Source: Acinetobacter venetianus RAG-1 = CIP 110063
GTDB lineage: Bacteria; Pseudomonadota; Gammaproteobacteria; Pseudomonadales; Moraxellaceae
Direction of reading: 5' to 3'
DNA: 61,214 nucleotides
Assembly: GCF_000368585.1 (NCBI RefSeq)
Contig: NZ_KB849557.1
Span: forward strand, 346,117-407,330
The notes under the pieces were generated by a model, which searched no databases, was not told the origin of the DNA, and saw only the letters and a program-made list of their open reading frames with translations. The number at the start of each line of letters is the position of its first letter. Position 1 is the first letter of the stretch. This document shows, piece after piece, positions 47,758-56,800 of this stretch. Both the position numbers and the translations under genes were made by a program.

Positions 47758-48663
47758 TTTCCGTAGCCAACCCTGCAAGCTCACAACAACAATCCCGAAC
47801 AGAACCAATGCAGAACCAACCACAAAGTTTAGTTCTACAGTTTCATTCAATAACCACACACCAAAAGCCAAACCAAATAATGGCGTTAAAAATGAAAATA
47901 CACCTAAACGAGAAGCTAAATAATTTCTAAGTAACCAAAACCATACAAGGAAACTTGCGAAAGAAACAATCAAAGTGTGAAATGCCAAACTACCAAAAAC
48001 CAAGGGAGTAAAATGGATGGTGGATTGCCCCAGAAAAACAGCCAAGCTAAATAACAGAACAAAGCTCCCTGCAAGCTGATAAAACAAAGTCTGAGTCACT
48101 GCGGCCTGAGCCAAAGAGGATAAACGTACGGTAATCGTCGTCGCAGCCCAAGCAATTGCAGCCGCCAAAGCCAATAAATCCCCCCAAAGCATTTGTTGCT
48201 CAAGTACTGTTGTAGGGCCTTGATTGGGGCGAATAAAGGTTACAACGATCCCCATAAATGCAATCGCGATCCCACTCCATTGCAATACACTTAAACGTTC
48301 AGACGGTAACTTCCAATGCAATCCTAAGGCAACAAAAATCGGAGCGGTATATAGCAATACCACGGCGTGAGATGCTGAGGTTAGATTTAACGCTTGTGCC
48401 AATAAGAAGAATTCTAAAGAAAAAAGAACAGCAACCAAACCGCCTGCTTTAAGGTTTTGTCGATTAAACAGTTGACTGTTTTTATCCAGCCATAACAAAG
48501 GCAATAACAAAATTACAGCCAAACCTGAGCGCAATGCGATTTGCATCAAGGGCGAGATATCGGGAGCAGCCATTTTTAAAATCACTTGCTGCAATCCCCA
48601 AATCATACAAAGCACGATCATTAGACCTGATGCTTTTGCATCTAAAGCTTTACGCTCATCCAT
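47755..48663 (-). CDS. DMT-superfamily (EamA) transporter
   Basis: A 302-residue transporter with ten hydrophobic segments in two EamA repeats; starts MDERKALDAKASGLMIVLCM. GGGAGAGGG lies close before the ATG. Substrate unknown. Divergent from an AraC-family regulator; the gap contains a perfect 13-base inverted repeat and a good promoter for this gene. Confidence 0.87.
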   Translation of the reverse strand: MDERKALDAKASGLMIVLCMIWGLQQVILKMAAPDISPLMQIALRSGLAVILLLPLLWLDKNSQLFNRQNLKAGGLVAVLFSLEFFLLAQALNLTSASHAVVLLYTAPIFVALGLHWKLPSERLSVLQWSGIAIAFMGIVVTFIRPNQGPTTVLEQQMLWGDLLALAAAIAWAATTITVRLSSLAQAAVTQTLFYQLAGSFVLLFSLAVFLGQSTIHFTPLVFGSLAFHTLIVSFASFLVWFWLLRNYLASRLGVFSFLTPLFGLAFGVWLLNETVELNFVVGSALVLFGIVVVSLQGWLRK

Positions 48664-48681
48664 CGCCCTCTCCCAATTTTC

Positions 48682-48710
48682 ATTCTAGAGAGCCAATATA
48701 AGTCTGTCAG
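48682..48710 (-). promoter_or_regulatory. Promoter of the DMT transporter
   Basis: On the minus strand CTGACA (48705-48710), a 17-base spacer and TAGAAT (48682-48687). The -35 is part of the inverted repeat next to it, so a protein bound there would contact or occlude the polymerase. Confidence 0.6.
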
Positions 48711-48738
48711 ATTTTCATGATATAGTGAAAATCTGACA
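48705..48738. promoter_or_regulatory. Perfect inverted repeat, candidate operator of the AraC/DMT pair
   Basis: TGTCAGATTTTCA (48705-48717) and TGAAAATCTGACA (48726-48738) are exact reverse complements separated by 8 bases. The element sits in the divergent promoter between the transporter and the regulator; each arm contains CTGACA facing outward, usable as a -35 in either direction. Confidence 0.7.
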
Positions 48739-48770
48739 ATACATACGTGTTTTCGGGCAATTCTCACTCT

Positions 48771-49571
48771 ATGAAAAAAACAGCACAAAGAATTCAGGAT
48801 TTCCAAAAAATTCCTGCCATCAATGATATTCCTGCCCCGTTATGGTTAAGAGTTCGCGATGCGCCTGCTGAAACAATTTACCCCGAACACGCACATGCTT
48901 GGGGTGAATTTATTTATGCCTTTGATGGTGTGTTAGAAGTAAATATCGAGCAAATCCATTATTTAACACCGCCACCTTATGGTATTTGGTTACCGCCACA
49001 TATGCAGCACAGTGGCATTAACCGAAATGATGTCACTTATTGTACGCTGTATGTCCATGAATCTTTGTGTCAGCAGATGCCGCAACGGGCAGGTATTCTA
49101 CTGACTGCACCACTAGTTCCATCCTTACTCGAACATATTCGTAGTCATCACTTACCCGACCATGATCCTGAATATTTAAGGTTGCTCCAAGTGCTGCTTG
49201 ATTGCTTAACACATGCTGAGTTAGTCGGAAGTTATTTACCCACTACGCAACATCCAGCTCTTGCTCAAATTCTTAATCATTTACATGAGCATCCAGCAGA
49301 TGATAGTACCTTGGAAGAACTCGCTAAAATGATCAACATGACTGAGCGAACCTTGGCACGTTATAGCCAAAAAGAGCTTGGTATGTCTTTGCACGAGTGG
49401 CGACAACGTTTAAAAGTCATGAAAGCAATGTCGATGTTAAACAAAGGCAAAACCATTGAAAGTATTGCGCTCGATTTAGGTTATGCCAGTTCCTCAGCTT
49501 TTATTTATATGTTCAAACGTTGGATGCATTTCACCCCAGATCAGTTTCGAAAACTCTATCAAGGCAGTTAA
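48771..49571 (+). CDS. AraC-family regulator with cupin-like N-terminus
   Basis: A 266-residue regulator. The N-terminal part has cupin-like features (HAHAWGEFIYAFDGVLEV, PPPYGIWLPPHMQHSG); the C-terminal part (from about 165) has the AraC double helix-turn-helix: DSTLEELAKMINMTERTLAR and IESIALDLGYASSSAFIYMF, ending TPDQFRKLY. ATG 48771 is preferred to a GTG eight codons upstream, which would lie close to or inside the promoter. Divergent from the DMT transporter, which it probably regulates through the adjacent palindrome. Confidence 0.88.
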   Translation: MKKTAQRIQDFQKIPAINDIPAPLWLRVRDAPAETIYPEHAHAWGEFIYAFDGVLEVNIEQIHYLTPPPYGIWLPPHMQHSGINRNDVTYCTLYVHESLCQQMPQRAGILLTAPLVPSLLEHIRSHHLPDHDPEYLRLLQVLLDCLTHAELVGSYLPTTQHPALAQILNHLHEHPADDSTLEELAKMINMTERTLARYSQKELGMSLHEWRQRLKVMKAMSMLNKGKTIESIALDLGYASSSAFIYMFKRWMHFTPDQFRKLYQGS

Positions 49572-50464
49572 GGCAGCTCGAAACGTTTTAAATTTTCCTG
49601 TTCATAGGGTGCATCTTCAGCGGGATAACGCAAATTGACATGCCCCTTTTGCTTCGCCAAAGACCAAATAATACTCTCACCTGCGGGCAAAATTTTTGCA
49701 TGTTTTTGGTAAAGTGCATCACTGTAGGCTTGTTCACTATCAATCAACTGCCAATCATGTGCTTGAAATGCCTGTATGACATCATTCAGAAATGCCGCAT
49801 TTATCGCATTTACATGTAACAACAAAACATGCTTAGGCGAATAGCTCAACGTTTCAATCGCTAATTGATCATAATATGCGGCCCGATCAAGTAAATGAGC
49901 AATATAAGCCTGTTTTAACTTTTTAAGGTACTGCGTCTGTCCTTGTTTTTGATAGGCGATATATTTCTGATTATAAAACCAATCACTAGCATCAATACTG
50001 ACAGCGCCAGATTGATAATGATGTTGTTTTAAGTACGCTGCAACGCGATCTCGTTTTTCAAGCGTATTTCCCTCTTTTAAAAAAGGAAAACGATATCTTG
50101 CCGTCCAACCCGTTAGCGGACGAAAAACCTGTTCAGCACGTTGTATGCCTGCAATATATTGCTGACTGCTAATATAGTGTTTGTTGAGATTTAGATGTAA
50201 CTCACTGTGGTTCCCAATTTGATGCCCTTGCTTGCCCCATTCAGCTACAAGCTGCAAACCTGCATAATCCCCTATTTTAATAACACTTGGATAAATAATA
50301 CTTTTTAGTTGATGTTGTTTGAGTTGTTGTAGAATTTGCTGATTAATCTGCACCGCTTGCGAATTTAGATCGGGATTCACACCATCATCAAAGCTTAATG
50401 CCAGTTGTTTCGCCTGCCCCATTGTTGTCACAAATATCAGCAGCAAACCTAAGCATTTTTTCAT
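49568..50464 (-). CDS. Secreted polysaccharide deacetylase-family protein
   Basis: A 298-residue protein with a signal peptide (cleavage near GQAK) and a NodB-type domain. Metal-binding motif 1 is LSFDDG (Asp26, Asp27) and motif 2 is GNHSELH (His85, His89); RFPFLKEG is motif 3. It probably removes N-acetyl groups from a cell-surface or peptidoglycan sugar; substrate unknown. The stop overlaps the end of the convergent AraC gene by 4 bases. Confidence 0.85.
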   Translation of the reverse strand: MKKCLGLLLIFVTTMGQAKQLALSFDDGVNPDLNSQAVQINQQILQQLKQHQLKSIIYPSVIKIGDYAGLQLVAEWGKQGHQIGNHSELHLNLNKHYISSQQYIAGIQRAEQVFRPLTGWTARYRFPFLKEGNTLEKRDRVAAYLKQHHYQSGAVSIDASDWFYNQKYIAYQKQGQTQYLKKLKQAYIAHLLDRAAYYDQLAIETLSYSPKHVLLLHVNAINAAFLNDVIQAFQAHDWQLIDSEQAYSDALYQKHAKILPAGESIIWSLAKQKGHVNLRYPAEDAPYEQENLKRFELP

Positions 50465-50485
50465 GATTCTTCTTCTCTTTTATTT

Positions 50486-50527
50486 TTAAATAAAAATGGC
50501 GCTGATCTTATAAAAGTCAGCGCCATT
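50486..50527 (-). terminator. Intrinsic terminator after the FAH-family gene
   Basis: On the minus strand AATGGCGCTGA pairs with TCAGCGCCATT around an 11-base loop and is followed by TTTTATTT. Confidence 0.82.
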
Positions 50528-50537
50528 CTAAACATTA

Positions 50538-51179
50538 TTAAGCGTTTACAAAGGTATCCCAGTCATATTCTCCAGTCTGGGTAATCAACTTCATTGTCAA
50601 CTGATCATTCGGATGTAATGCACCAACGCCAGCTGGCGTTCCAGTCATAATCACATCGCCTGCTTGTAAGCTGAAAGATTGATTGATCTCAACCAGTAAA
50701 GCACCAATATCAAATAACATATCTCGGCTAAAACCGTGCTGACGCTCAACTCCATTAATCGTCAGGATCAGCTCTAATTCTTGCAAGTCACCGATTTCAT
50801 CTGTTTCGACCCAATCCGCTAGAATACATGCGCCATCAAATGCTTTCGCTCGCTCCCAGGGCTGTCCTTTGGCTTTTAAGTCACTTTGTAAGTCGCGCAG
50901 CGTGAGATCCAAACCTAGCGTGATCGCACCAACAGCTTCTAAAGCTTTTAGTTTATCCGTCTCTTGAGAAAGAGGATGTGTGATTTGCAAACAAATTTCA
51001 CATTCAAAATGACACTCGCCTAAAGCCTGATTCCATTTAACACCTTGCGCCAGTGAACCGATACTGCTGGGTGGTTTCATAAATAAAATCGGACGATCTG
51101 GAATCGCATTACCAAGCTCTTTTGCATGCTCAGCATAATTTCTGCCTACACAAACTATTTTTGATGGCTGAGTACTCAT
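50538..51179 (-). CDS. Fumarylacetoacetate hydrolase-family enzyme
   Basis: A 213-residue member of the FAH family, which cleaves or decarboxylates small dicarbonyl acids such as acylpyruvates or oxaloacetate. Signatures: IVCVGRNYAEHAKELGN at the N-terminus, HFECEICLQI with acidic metal ligands and GDVIMTGTPAGVGAL near the C-terminus. Start ATG. It lies 33 bases downstream of the YcxB-like gene, possibly co-transcribed. Confidence 0.88.
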   Translation of the reverse strand: MSTQPSKIVCVGRNYAEHAKELGNAIPDRPILFMKPPSSIGSLAQGVKWNQALGECHFECEICLQITHPLSQETDKLKALEAVGAITLGLDLTLRDLQSDLKAKGQPWERAKAFDGACILADWVETDEIGDLQELELILTINGVERQHGFSRDMLFDIGALLVEINQSFSLQAGDVIMTGTPAGVGALHPNDQLTMKLITQTGEYDWDTFVNA

Positions 51180-51212
51180 GTAAGCTCCTTGTTGTTATAA
51201 CCAATAATGAGT

Positions 51213-51710
51213 TTATTTTTTAAAGCTATTTTCAAACTTCGTTTGATCTGCTGAATCGATAAATGCTCGTTTCGGCACGATAATCACCGTATGATTTTTC
51301 AACTCTAACATGTAGGTCAACTTGCCTACTGCAAAGGATTGTACTTCAGCATACTGCGCTGTTTGTTTCTTTCCTGTTGAGTAAAGTTCAAACTGATCTT
51401 GGTAGAGATCAATGCCTTGCTCACTTTTTCCAAATTGATAACGCACGAATTGACGCTTAAACAACATCGGCAATAACCAATAACGCATCACACCCTGCAT
51501 AATCAGGAAGAAAACACCAAGCGCGACGTAGTAGCGACCTACATCAGTAAAACCGAGATAAACACCCCACAAAATAATCGCAATACTAATCGCTGGGGTG
51601 AGAAAACGCGTAAGAGGCTTTTTTCCAAAAGTAACTAAGGCAAAACCATCTTGAGATTCTTGTAAGTTAAGGTAATAACGCACAGATACGGTTGGACGCT
51701 GTTCAGACAT
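51213..51710 (-). CDS. YcxB-like membrane protein
   Basis: A 165-residue protein with two adjacent hydrophobic segments (about 36-80) and a C-terminal YcxB-type domain ending in TVIIVPKRAFIDSADQTKF. Function unknown. It lies upstream of the FAH-family gene on the same strand. Confidence 0.75.
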   Translation of the reverse strand: MSEQRPTVSVRYYLNLQESQDGFALVTFGKKPLTRFLTPAISIAIILWGVYLGFTDVGRYYVALGVFFLIMQGVMRYWLLPMLFKRQFVRYQFGKSEQGIDLYQDQFELYSTGKKQTAQYAEVQSFAVGKLTYMLELKNHTVIIVPKRAFIDSADQTKFENSFKK

Positions 51711-51896
51711 ACTCGGCTTCTAATTTTGCTCATCATGAATGGGCATAAATATTACACTAATTTAAATGGCTACATGTTGTTTTACACAATATGACTATTT
51801 TTTACTCTAGAAAGAAATTATAAATATTTTGGATTCACTGTTATGGATAAACACCCATTGCTCAACAGGTAAATTATAAGAACTCAAAGGAATGTA

Positions 51897-53195
51897 ATGT
51901 CTTATTTTTCTCGCCTCATTTCTATAGGCATTTTATTCGGAGTAAGTCCGTTTAGTTTTGCTCAGATCATTACATGGTCTGACAATATTCCAAGTGCTTT
52001 ACAGCCTTTTCAAAATAATCCTCAGCTTTTAGCCAGTTATACGCAAGGCAATATTTTTATTTATGGGCATCCTGCCGTCAAAACCTCTGTACCAACATTA
52101 AAAAATAATCCTCAGCCAAGTGTTAGTTTTAATACTGCTGCGATTATTGTCCCTGCCAATAGCCAACGCGTTTCTGAAACATTGACTGACTTTAGTCATT
52201 ATGTTGGTCTATTTCCAACACTGAAGTCTGCCAAACGTATTGAACAATCAGGCAATATCGTACAGATGAAATATAAAGTCTCGATTCCGACACCTATTCC
52301 TGTACTTAATTTCAATGAAGATGTGACATTACAACATCAGATTAAAGCCAATAGCATCGCGAGTTTGGTAGTCGATGCACCTATTCCTTACGGAGTAGGG
52401 AAATTAGAGTGGTTTGCACTCGATGACAACAGAACTTTGATCACCTTAACGCAATGGGGAGATCTAAACCAACCCAAAGGCTTTATCATCAAAAAAATAT
52501 TAAATGCCATTCCTGAAGTTAAACTTGGGATTCCCAGTACAAGTAATGCATTTATTTTAGAATCCCTCAGAAATCGATTTATTGGACAAAACACGGCTGC
52601 ACTCAATGCAGGGCAAATGCCCAATCCACAACTCAATGCAGCTCAATTAACAAAAATCACTCAACTGATTCAAGCATCCCAACAACCAGTCAGCGTGTTA
52701 CATGCCCCGACGAGCGTACCGTATACTCACGGACGTGAAGGCATGCGATTTACAACGACCTATCATTTTTATAAGCATCCGCCACAGCAACTACAGAAAT
52801 GGTTAAGCCCAGTGTCTTATCAGGAGTTATTTCCAAGACAAATTAAAAAAGTCGTCACGACACCCATTCAAAACCAAGGACAAAATGCTGATATTCAAGT
52901 TAATGTCGGTTTAGGGGTCATTAATATTCCCTTTGCATTTAAACTGCATTTTAACTATCCAAATGACACCGAGAATAGTTTTTATGCCACGGGTGGTGAT
53001 TTACGTTTTATTAAAGGAAAAATGGAGTTGACTGAGCTCAAACAAGGCAGTTTATTTAAAATAACCACCAGCGCAAAAATTGATGAAAAAGCACCATTTT
53101 TATTAAGGGCAATGCGCAGCTTGCCTTATCATGATGTGCTGCCTGCTGTTGGAGGTAATACTGTGTTTGTACAGAAAGTTAAAAACAAAATATAA
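51897..53195 (+). CDS. Secreted protein with two SRPBCC-like domains (hypothetical)
   Basis: A 432-residue protein with a signal peptide (cleavage near FSFAQ). The mature part appears to contain two related halves (about 90-230 and 285-430), each with a helix followed by strands, as in SRPBCC/START-like lipid-binding folds; compare FSHYVGLFPTLKSAKRIEQ with LSPVSYQELFPRQIKKVVT. A periplasmic ligand-binding role is possible. I do not recognise a named family. GGAATGTA precedes the ATG. Confidence 0.6.
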   Translation: MSYFSRLISIGILFGVSPFSFAQIITWSDNIPSALQPFQNNPQLLASYTQGNIFIYGHPAVKTSVPTLKNNPQPSVSFNTAAIIVPANSQRVSETLTDFSHYVGLFPTLKSAKRIEQSGNIVQMKYKVSIPTPIPVLNFNEDVTLQHQIKANSIASLVVDAPIPYGVGKLEWFALDDNRTLITLTQWGDLNQPKGFIIKKILNAIPEVKLGIPSTSNAFILESLRNRFIGQNTAALNAGQMPNPQLNAAQLTKITQLIQASQQPVSVLHAPTSVPYTHGREGMRFTTTYHFYKHPPQQLQKWLSPVSYQELFPRQIKKVVTTPIQNQGQNADIQVNVGLGVINIPFAFKLHFNYPNDTENSFYATGGDLRFIKGKMELTELKQGSLFKITTSAKIDEKAPFLLRAMRSLPYHDVLPAVGGNTVFVQKVKNKI

Positions 53196-53204
53196 ATTTC
53201 AGGC

Positions 53205-53230
53205 ACAAAAAAACCGCTAAGTTAGCGGTT
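53205..53230 (-). terminator. Terminator of tRNA-Arg
   Basis: AACCGCTAA and TTAGCGGTT are perfect arms with a one-base centre; on the minus strand they are followed by seven T, just beyond the tRNA 3' end. Confidence 0.75.
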
Positions 53231-53242
53231 AATTCTTCAAAT

Positions 53243-53319
53243 TGGTGCGCTCAGAGAGATTCGAACTCCCGACCCCTTAGTTCGTAGCCAAGTGCTCTAT
53301 CCAGCTGAGCTATGAGCGC
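53243..53319 (-). tRNA. tRNA-Arg (anticodon ACG)
   Basis: The minus strand folds into a complete 77-nt tRNA. The acceptor stem is GCGCTCA/TGAGCGC, D arm AGCTCAGCTGGATAGAGC, the anticodon loop CTACGAA (anticodon ACG), T arm GGGAGTTCGAATCTCTC, and CCA is encoded. The A at the wobble position would be edited to inosine to read CGU, CGC and CGA. Confidence 0.97.
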
Positions 53320-53588
53320 GTATTTGATGGAGGGCATTATACGCACTTTTTCCCATTTGATAAGAACTTTATTGCAAAATAATTTCAATTGATTATAGAT
53401 TCAGCACATCGTTTAAAAACACATCAATACACAATATAAACATTTGCTTTCAATTGAAATACGAGACAAGAGTTTCTGCTTAATCACTACGATCAAAATT
53501 TTCATGATTTATTATTAAATTTCAGAAGATTAAAAAGTTGTTTACAGCGTTAGATGCTTTTTTTCACATTTTATTCACTTAGCTTTTG

Positions 53589-53616
53589 ATATGGATTTTA
53601 GCTATTTTATCCATAT
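53589..53616. repeat. Inverted repeat upstream of the giant repeat protein
   Basis: ATATGGAT and ATCCATAT are perfect 8-base arms separated by 12 bases. It may be an operator of the downstream gene; no T-run follows. Confidence 0.4.
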
Positions 53617-53751
53617 TTTCTCTCTTCTCTCACACTAAAAAAATAAGCTAAGCAGTTGATTTTTATTATCCCCAAGATTTTCACAAAAACTACGCTTTAT
53701 CGAGTGGCGTTGACAACAATTAGTTAAACATTCAATACTTTTTATTAATTA

Positions 53752-53767
53752 TGAGACAGGAGTCACA
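53752..53767 (+). promoter_or_regulatory. CRP/Vfr-like site upstream of the first giant repeat gene
   Basis: TGAGA-N6-TCACA, one mismatch from the CRP consensus TGTGA-N6-TCACA, about 55 bases before the start codon. A perfect version lies upstream of the second repeat gene. Confidence 0.45.
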
Positions 53768-53821
53768 TAATTATAAGGACGAATAAAACAAGACTTTAAT
53801 AATTATGATAGGTATACCAAT

Positions 53822-56800
53822 ATGTTATTTAAAAATATCTTATCACCCATAACAGGCATCCTTTCTCTTCCAAGCCAGAATAATCAAGGCTCATTATCTT
53901 CTGTGAATACGGTATCAACAGTCAATAATAATCAAATAGAAGATAGTACCTTGACCAATAATAGCAGTAGTTCTGCTTATGATGGTTTGTTGAATGGAAC
54001 TGCCGCTGGAAACGGTGAACAAAACTACGGTGTTGGCGTGGGTAATGGTGAAGGCGTTAATTTTCCTATTCCATTTACGACAACTTTCTATTCACTCGGA
54101 GACTCATATTCTTGGTTTGGCAATGCTGAACCTGTCACCTCTATAAATACAGCACCAACGTCCTCTACAATCCATTTACAAGATCAAGATACGATTGATA
54201 ACAGTAATACGGGTACTGCAGGAAATGGCAATGATGGTGGTTTCTTAAATGGTACTGCTTCAGGTAATGGCGATCATAACTATGGCATTGGTGATGGAAA
54301 TGGCGATGGTGCCAACATCATTACACCTGTCACGACACCTGTAGACTCCCTAGGGAATGCTTATGCAGTAATTGGTGGTGGTGCAGTTGATTCAATCAAT
54401 ACAACTCCGACCAGTTCAACAGTTGTTATTGAAGACAATGACAATACCAATAACAGCAATACTGGCGTAGATGCCGCTGGGAATGGCAACGCTGGTGGTC
54501 TTCTGAATGGCGTCGCTGCGGGAAATGGTGAACATAATTATGGGATTGGTGATGGCAATGGTGATGATGCCAGTGTCACAACACCTTGGACGACACCAGT
54601 GCAATCTGTTGGAAACTCAATCTCTGGCATTGGCGGTGGCAGTGTAGACTCCATCAATACAGCACCAACAGTATCTTCAACCCATCTTCAAGATAATGAC
54701 ACAACCAATAATAGCAACAATGGTACAGGCACATCAGGCAATGGTTCTGGTGGAGGATTAGCCAATGCTGTTGGTGCAGGAAATGGTGAACAAAACTACG
54801 GCATTGGGAATGGCAATGGTGACGATGCCAGTGTGACCACACCTGTAACTGCTCCTTTTCAAAGCATTGGCAACTCGATTGCTGGGATCGGAGGTGGTGA
54901 TGTAGATTCCGTGAACAGTACGCCAACAGTGGCATCCAATGTCATCGAAGACAATGACACAACAGACAATAGCAATAATGGCATGGGGATAGAGGGTAGC
55001 TCAGGCAATGGGATTGGCGATGGTCTACTCAACGGCGTGAGTGCAGGTAATGATGAACACAACTATGGTATCGGCAATGGAAATGGCGATGATGCAAGTG
55101 TCACGATGCCATGGACAACACCAGTTCAAGCGGTTGGTAACTCAGTCGCAGGCATCGGTGGCGGTGACGTCGGTTCAAGCAATAATGCACCAACCCTAAG
55201 TTCCAACATTGTTCAGGATAATGATTCAACAGATAACAGCAATAATGCTACAGGCATAGCCAATTCAACAGGCAATGGTATTGGCGGTTGGGGCAATGGT
55301 CCTGCTGCTGGCAATGGTGAACAAAACTATGGTATCGGCAATGGAAATGGTGATGATGTTGATGTAACTGCACCAGTCACCGCTCCTTTCCAAGCGTTAG
55401 GAAATTCTGTTGCGGGTATTGGTGGAGGTGATGTTGATTCAACCAATAATGCACCAACTCAAACGCTAAACTATGTCGAAGACAATGATTCAACCGACAA
55501 TAGCAATAATAGTTCCAATAGCATTGATGGCTCTACAGGCAATGGCCTTGATGGCTTACTGAATGGCGTCAGCGCAGGCAATGACGAAAAAAACTATGGT
55601 ATTGGCAATGGAAATGGTGACGATGCAGATGTAACTGCCCCATGGACAACACCGGTTCAAGTTCTCGGTAACTCATTTGGTGGCATCGGTGGTGGCGATG
55701 TTTCTTCCAACAATAATGGAGCAACAACATCCACAAATATTGTTCAAGACAATGACAGTATTGATAACAGCAATAATAGCAATGGTCTTGGCAATGCTGT
55801 AGGTAATGGGATTGATGGTTGGGGCAACGGCCCCGCAGCAGGTAATGGCGAACAAAACTATGGTATCGGCAATGGAAATGGCGATGATGTTGATGTTACA
55901 GCCCCATTCACAACACCCGTCAATGTTCTAGGTAATGCATTTGGAGGTATTGGCGGTGATGTTTCATCGACGAACAATGGCTCAACCACAACTCTCAACC
56001 ACGTACAAGACAATGACAGTACCGATAATAGCAACAATGGTGGCACTGGTTTGGGCAGTGCTTCTGGTAATGGGATTGGCGGCCTACTCAATGGTGTGAG
56101 TGCTGGAAATGGTGAACATAACTATGGCATCGGTAATGGTAACGGTGATGATGTCGACTGGACATCACCTGTCGTCAGCCCAATCAATATTATGGGCAAT
56201 GGTGTCTCTGGAATAAATCATAACAATGATGAAGATGGTTCTAGCAACACATCAACCAACACAGCAACCACCAACACCACCAATATTGTTGAAGACAATG
56301 ACTTTACTGATCATAGCAATAATGGCGCTGGTGCAGCCGGTAATGGCATTGGTGGTATTCTCAGCGGTTTCGGCGCTGGTAACGGAGAGCAAAATTACGG
56401 TATCGGAAATGGTAACGGTGATGATGCAGGCGTGATCATGCCAACAACGACACCAATCAACGCCCTCGGAAATGAGTTTTCTTGGTTCGGCGACGCAAAC
56501 AACTCATCCACAAATAATGCATCTACTACAGCATCAAATTATGTTTTTGATAATGACAGTACAGATAACAGTAATAACGGCACTGGTATCAATAGTGTTG
56601 CAGGTAATGGTGTTGGCGGTTTACTGAATGGCGTTGGTTCTGGCAATGGAGAACATAATTACGGAATTGGCAATGGGAACGGTGATGATGCTAGTGTCGT
56701 CATGCCGATTACCACACCAATGAGTGGATTGGGTAACTCATTTGCATTATTTGGAGATGCAAATTCAAGCTCTGTGAATGATTCATCAACAACCACTGTC

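Larger units (their letters stand above)
53320..53821. other. Long upstream region of the giant repeat protein
   Basis: About 500 AT-rich bases between tRNA-Arg and the giant gene, without a credible ORF. It holds an inverted repeat (53589-53616), a TTGACA at 53710-53715 with CAATAC 17 bases on (53733-53738), a CRP-like site (53752-53767), and TTTAATAATTA at 53795-53805 just before the ribosome binding site AGG. Confidence 0.55.

Noticed and set aside
53243..53319. tRNA-Arg as attachment site of an integrated element
   Set aside because: No integrase gene and no repeated tRNA 3' end is visible within the window, although the giant genes lie on the side of the tRNA 5' end.
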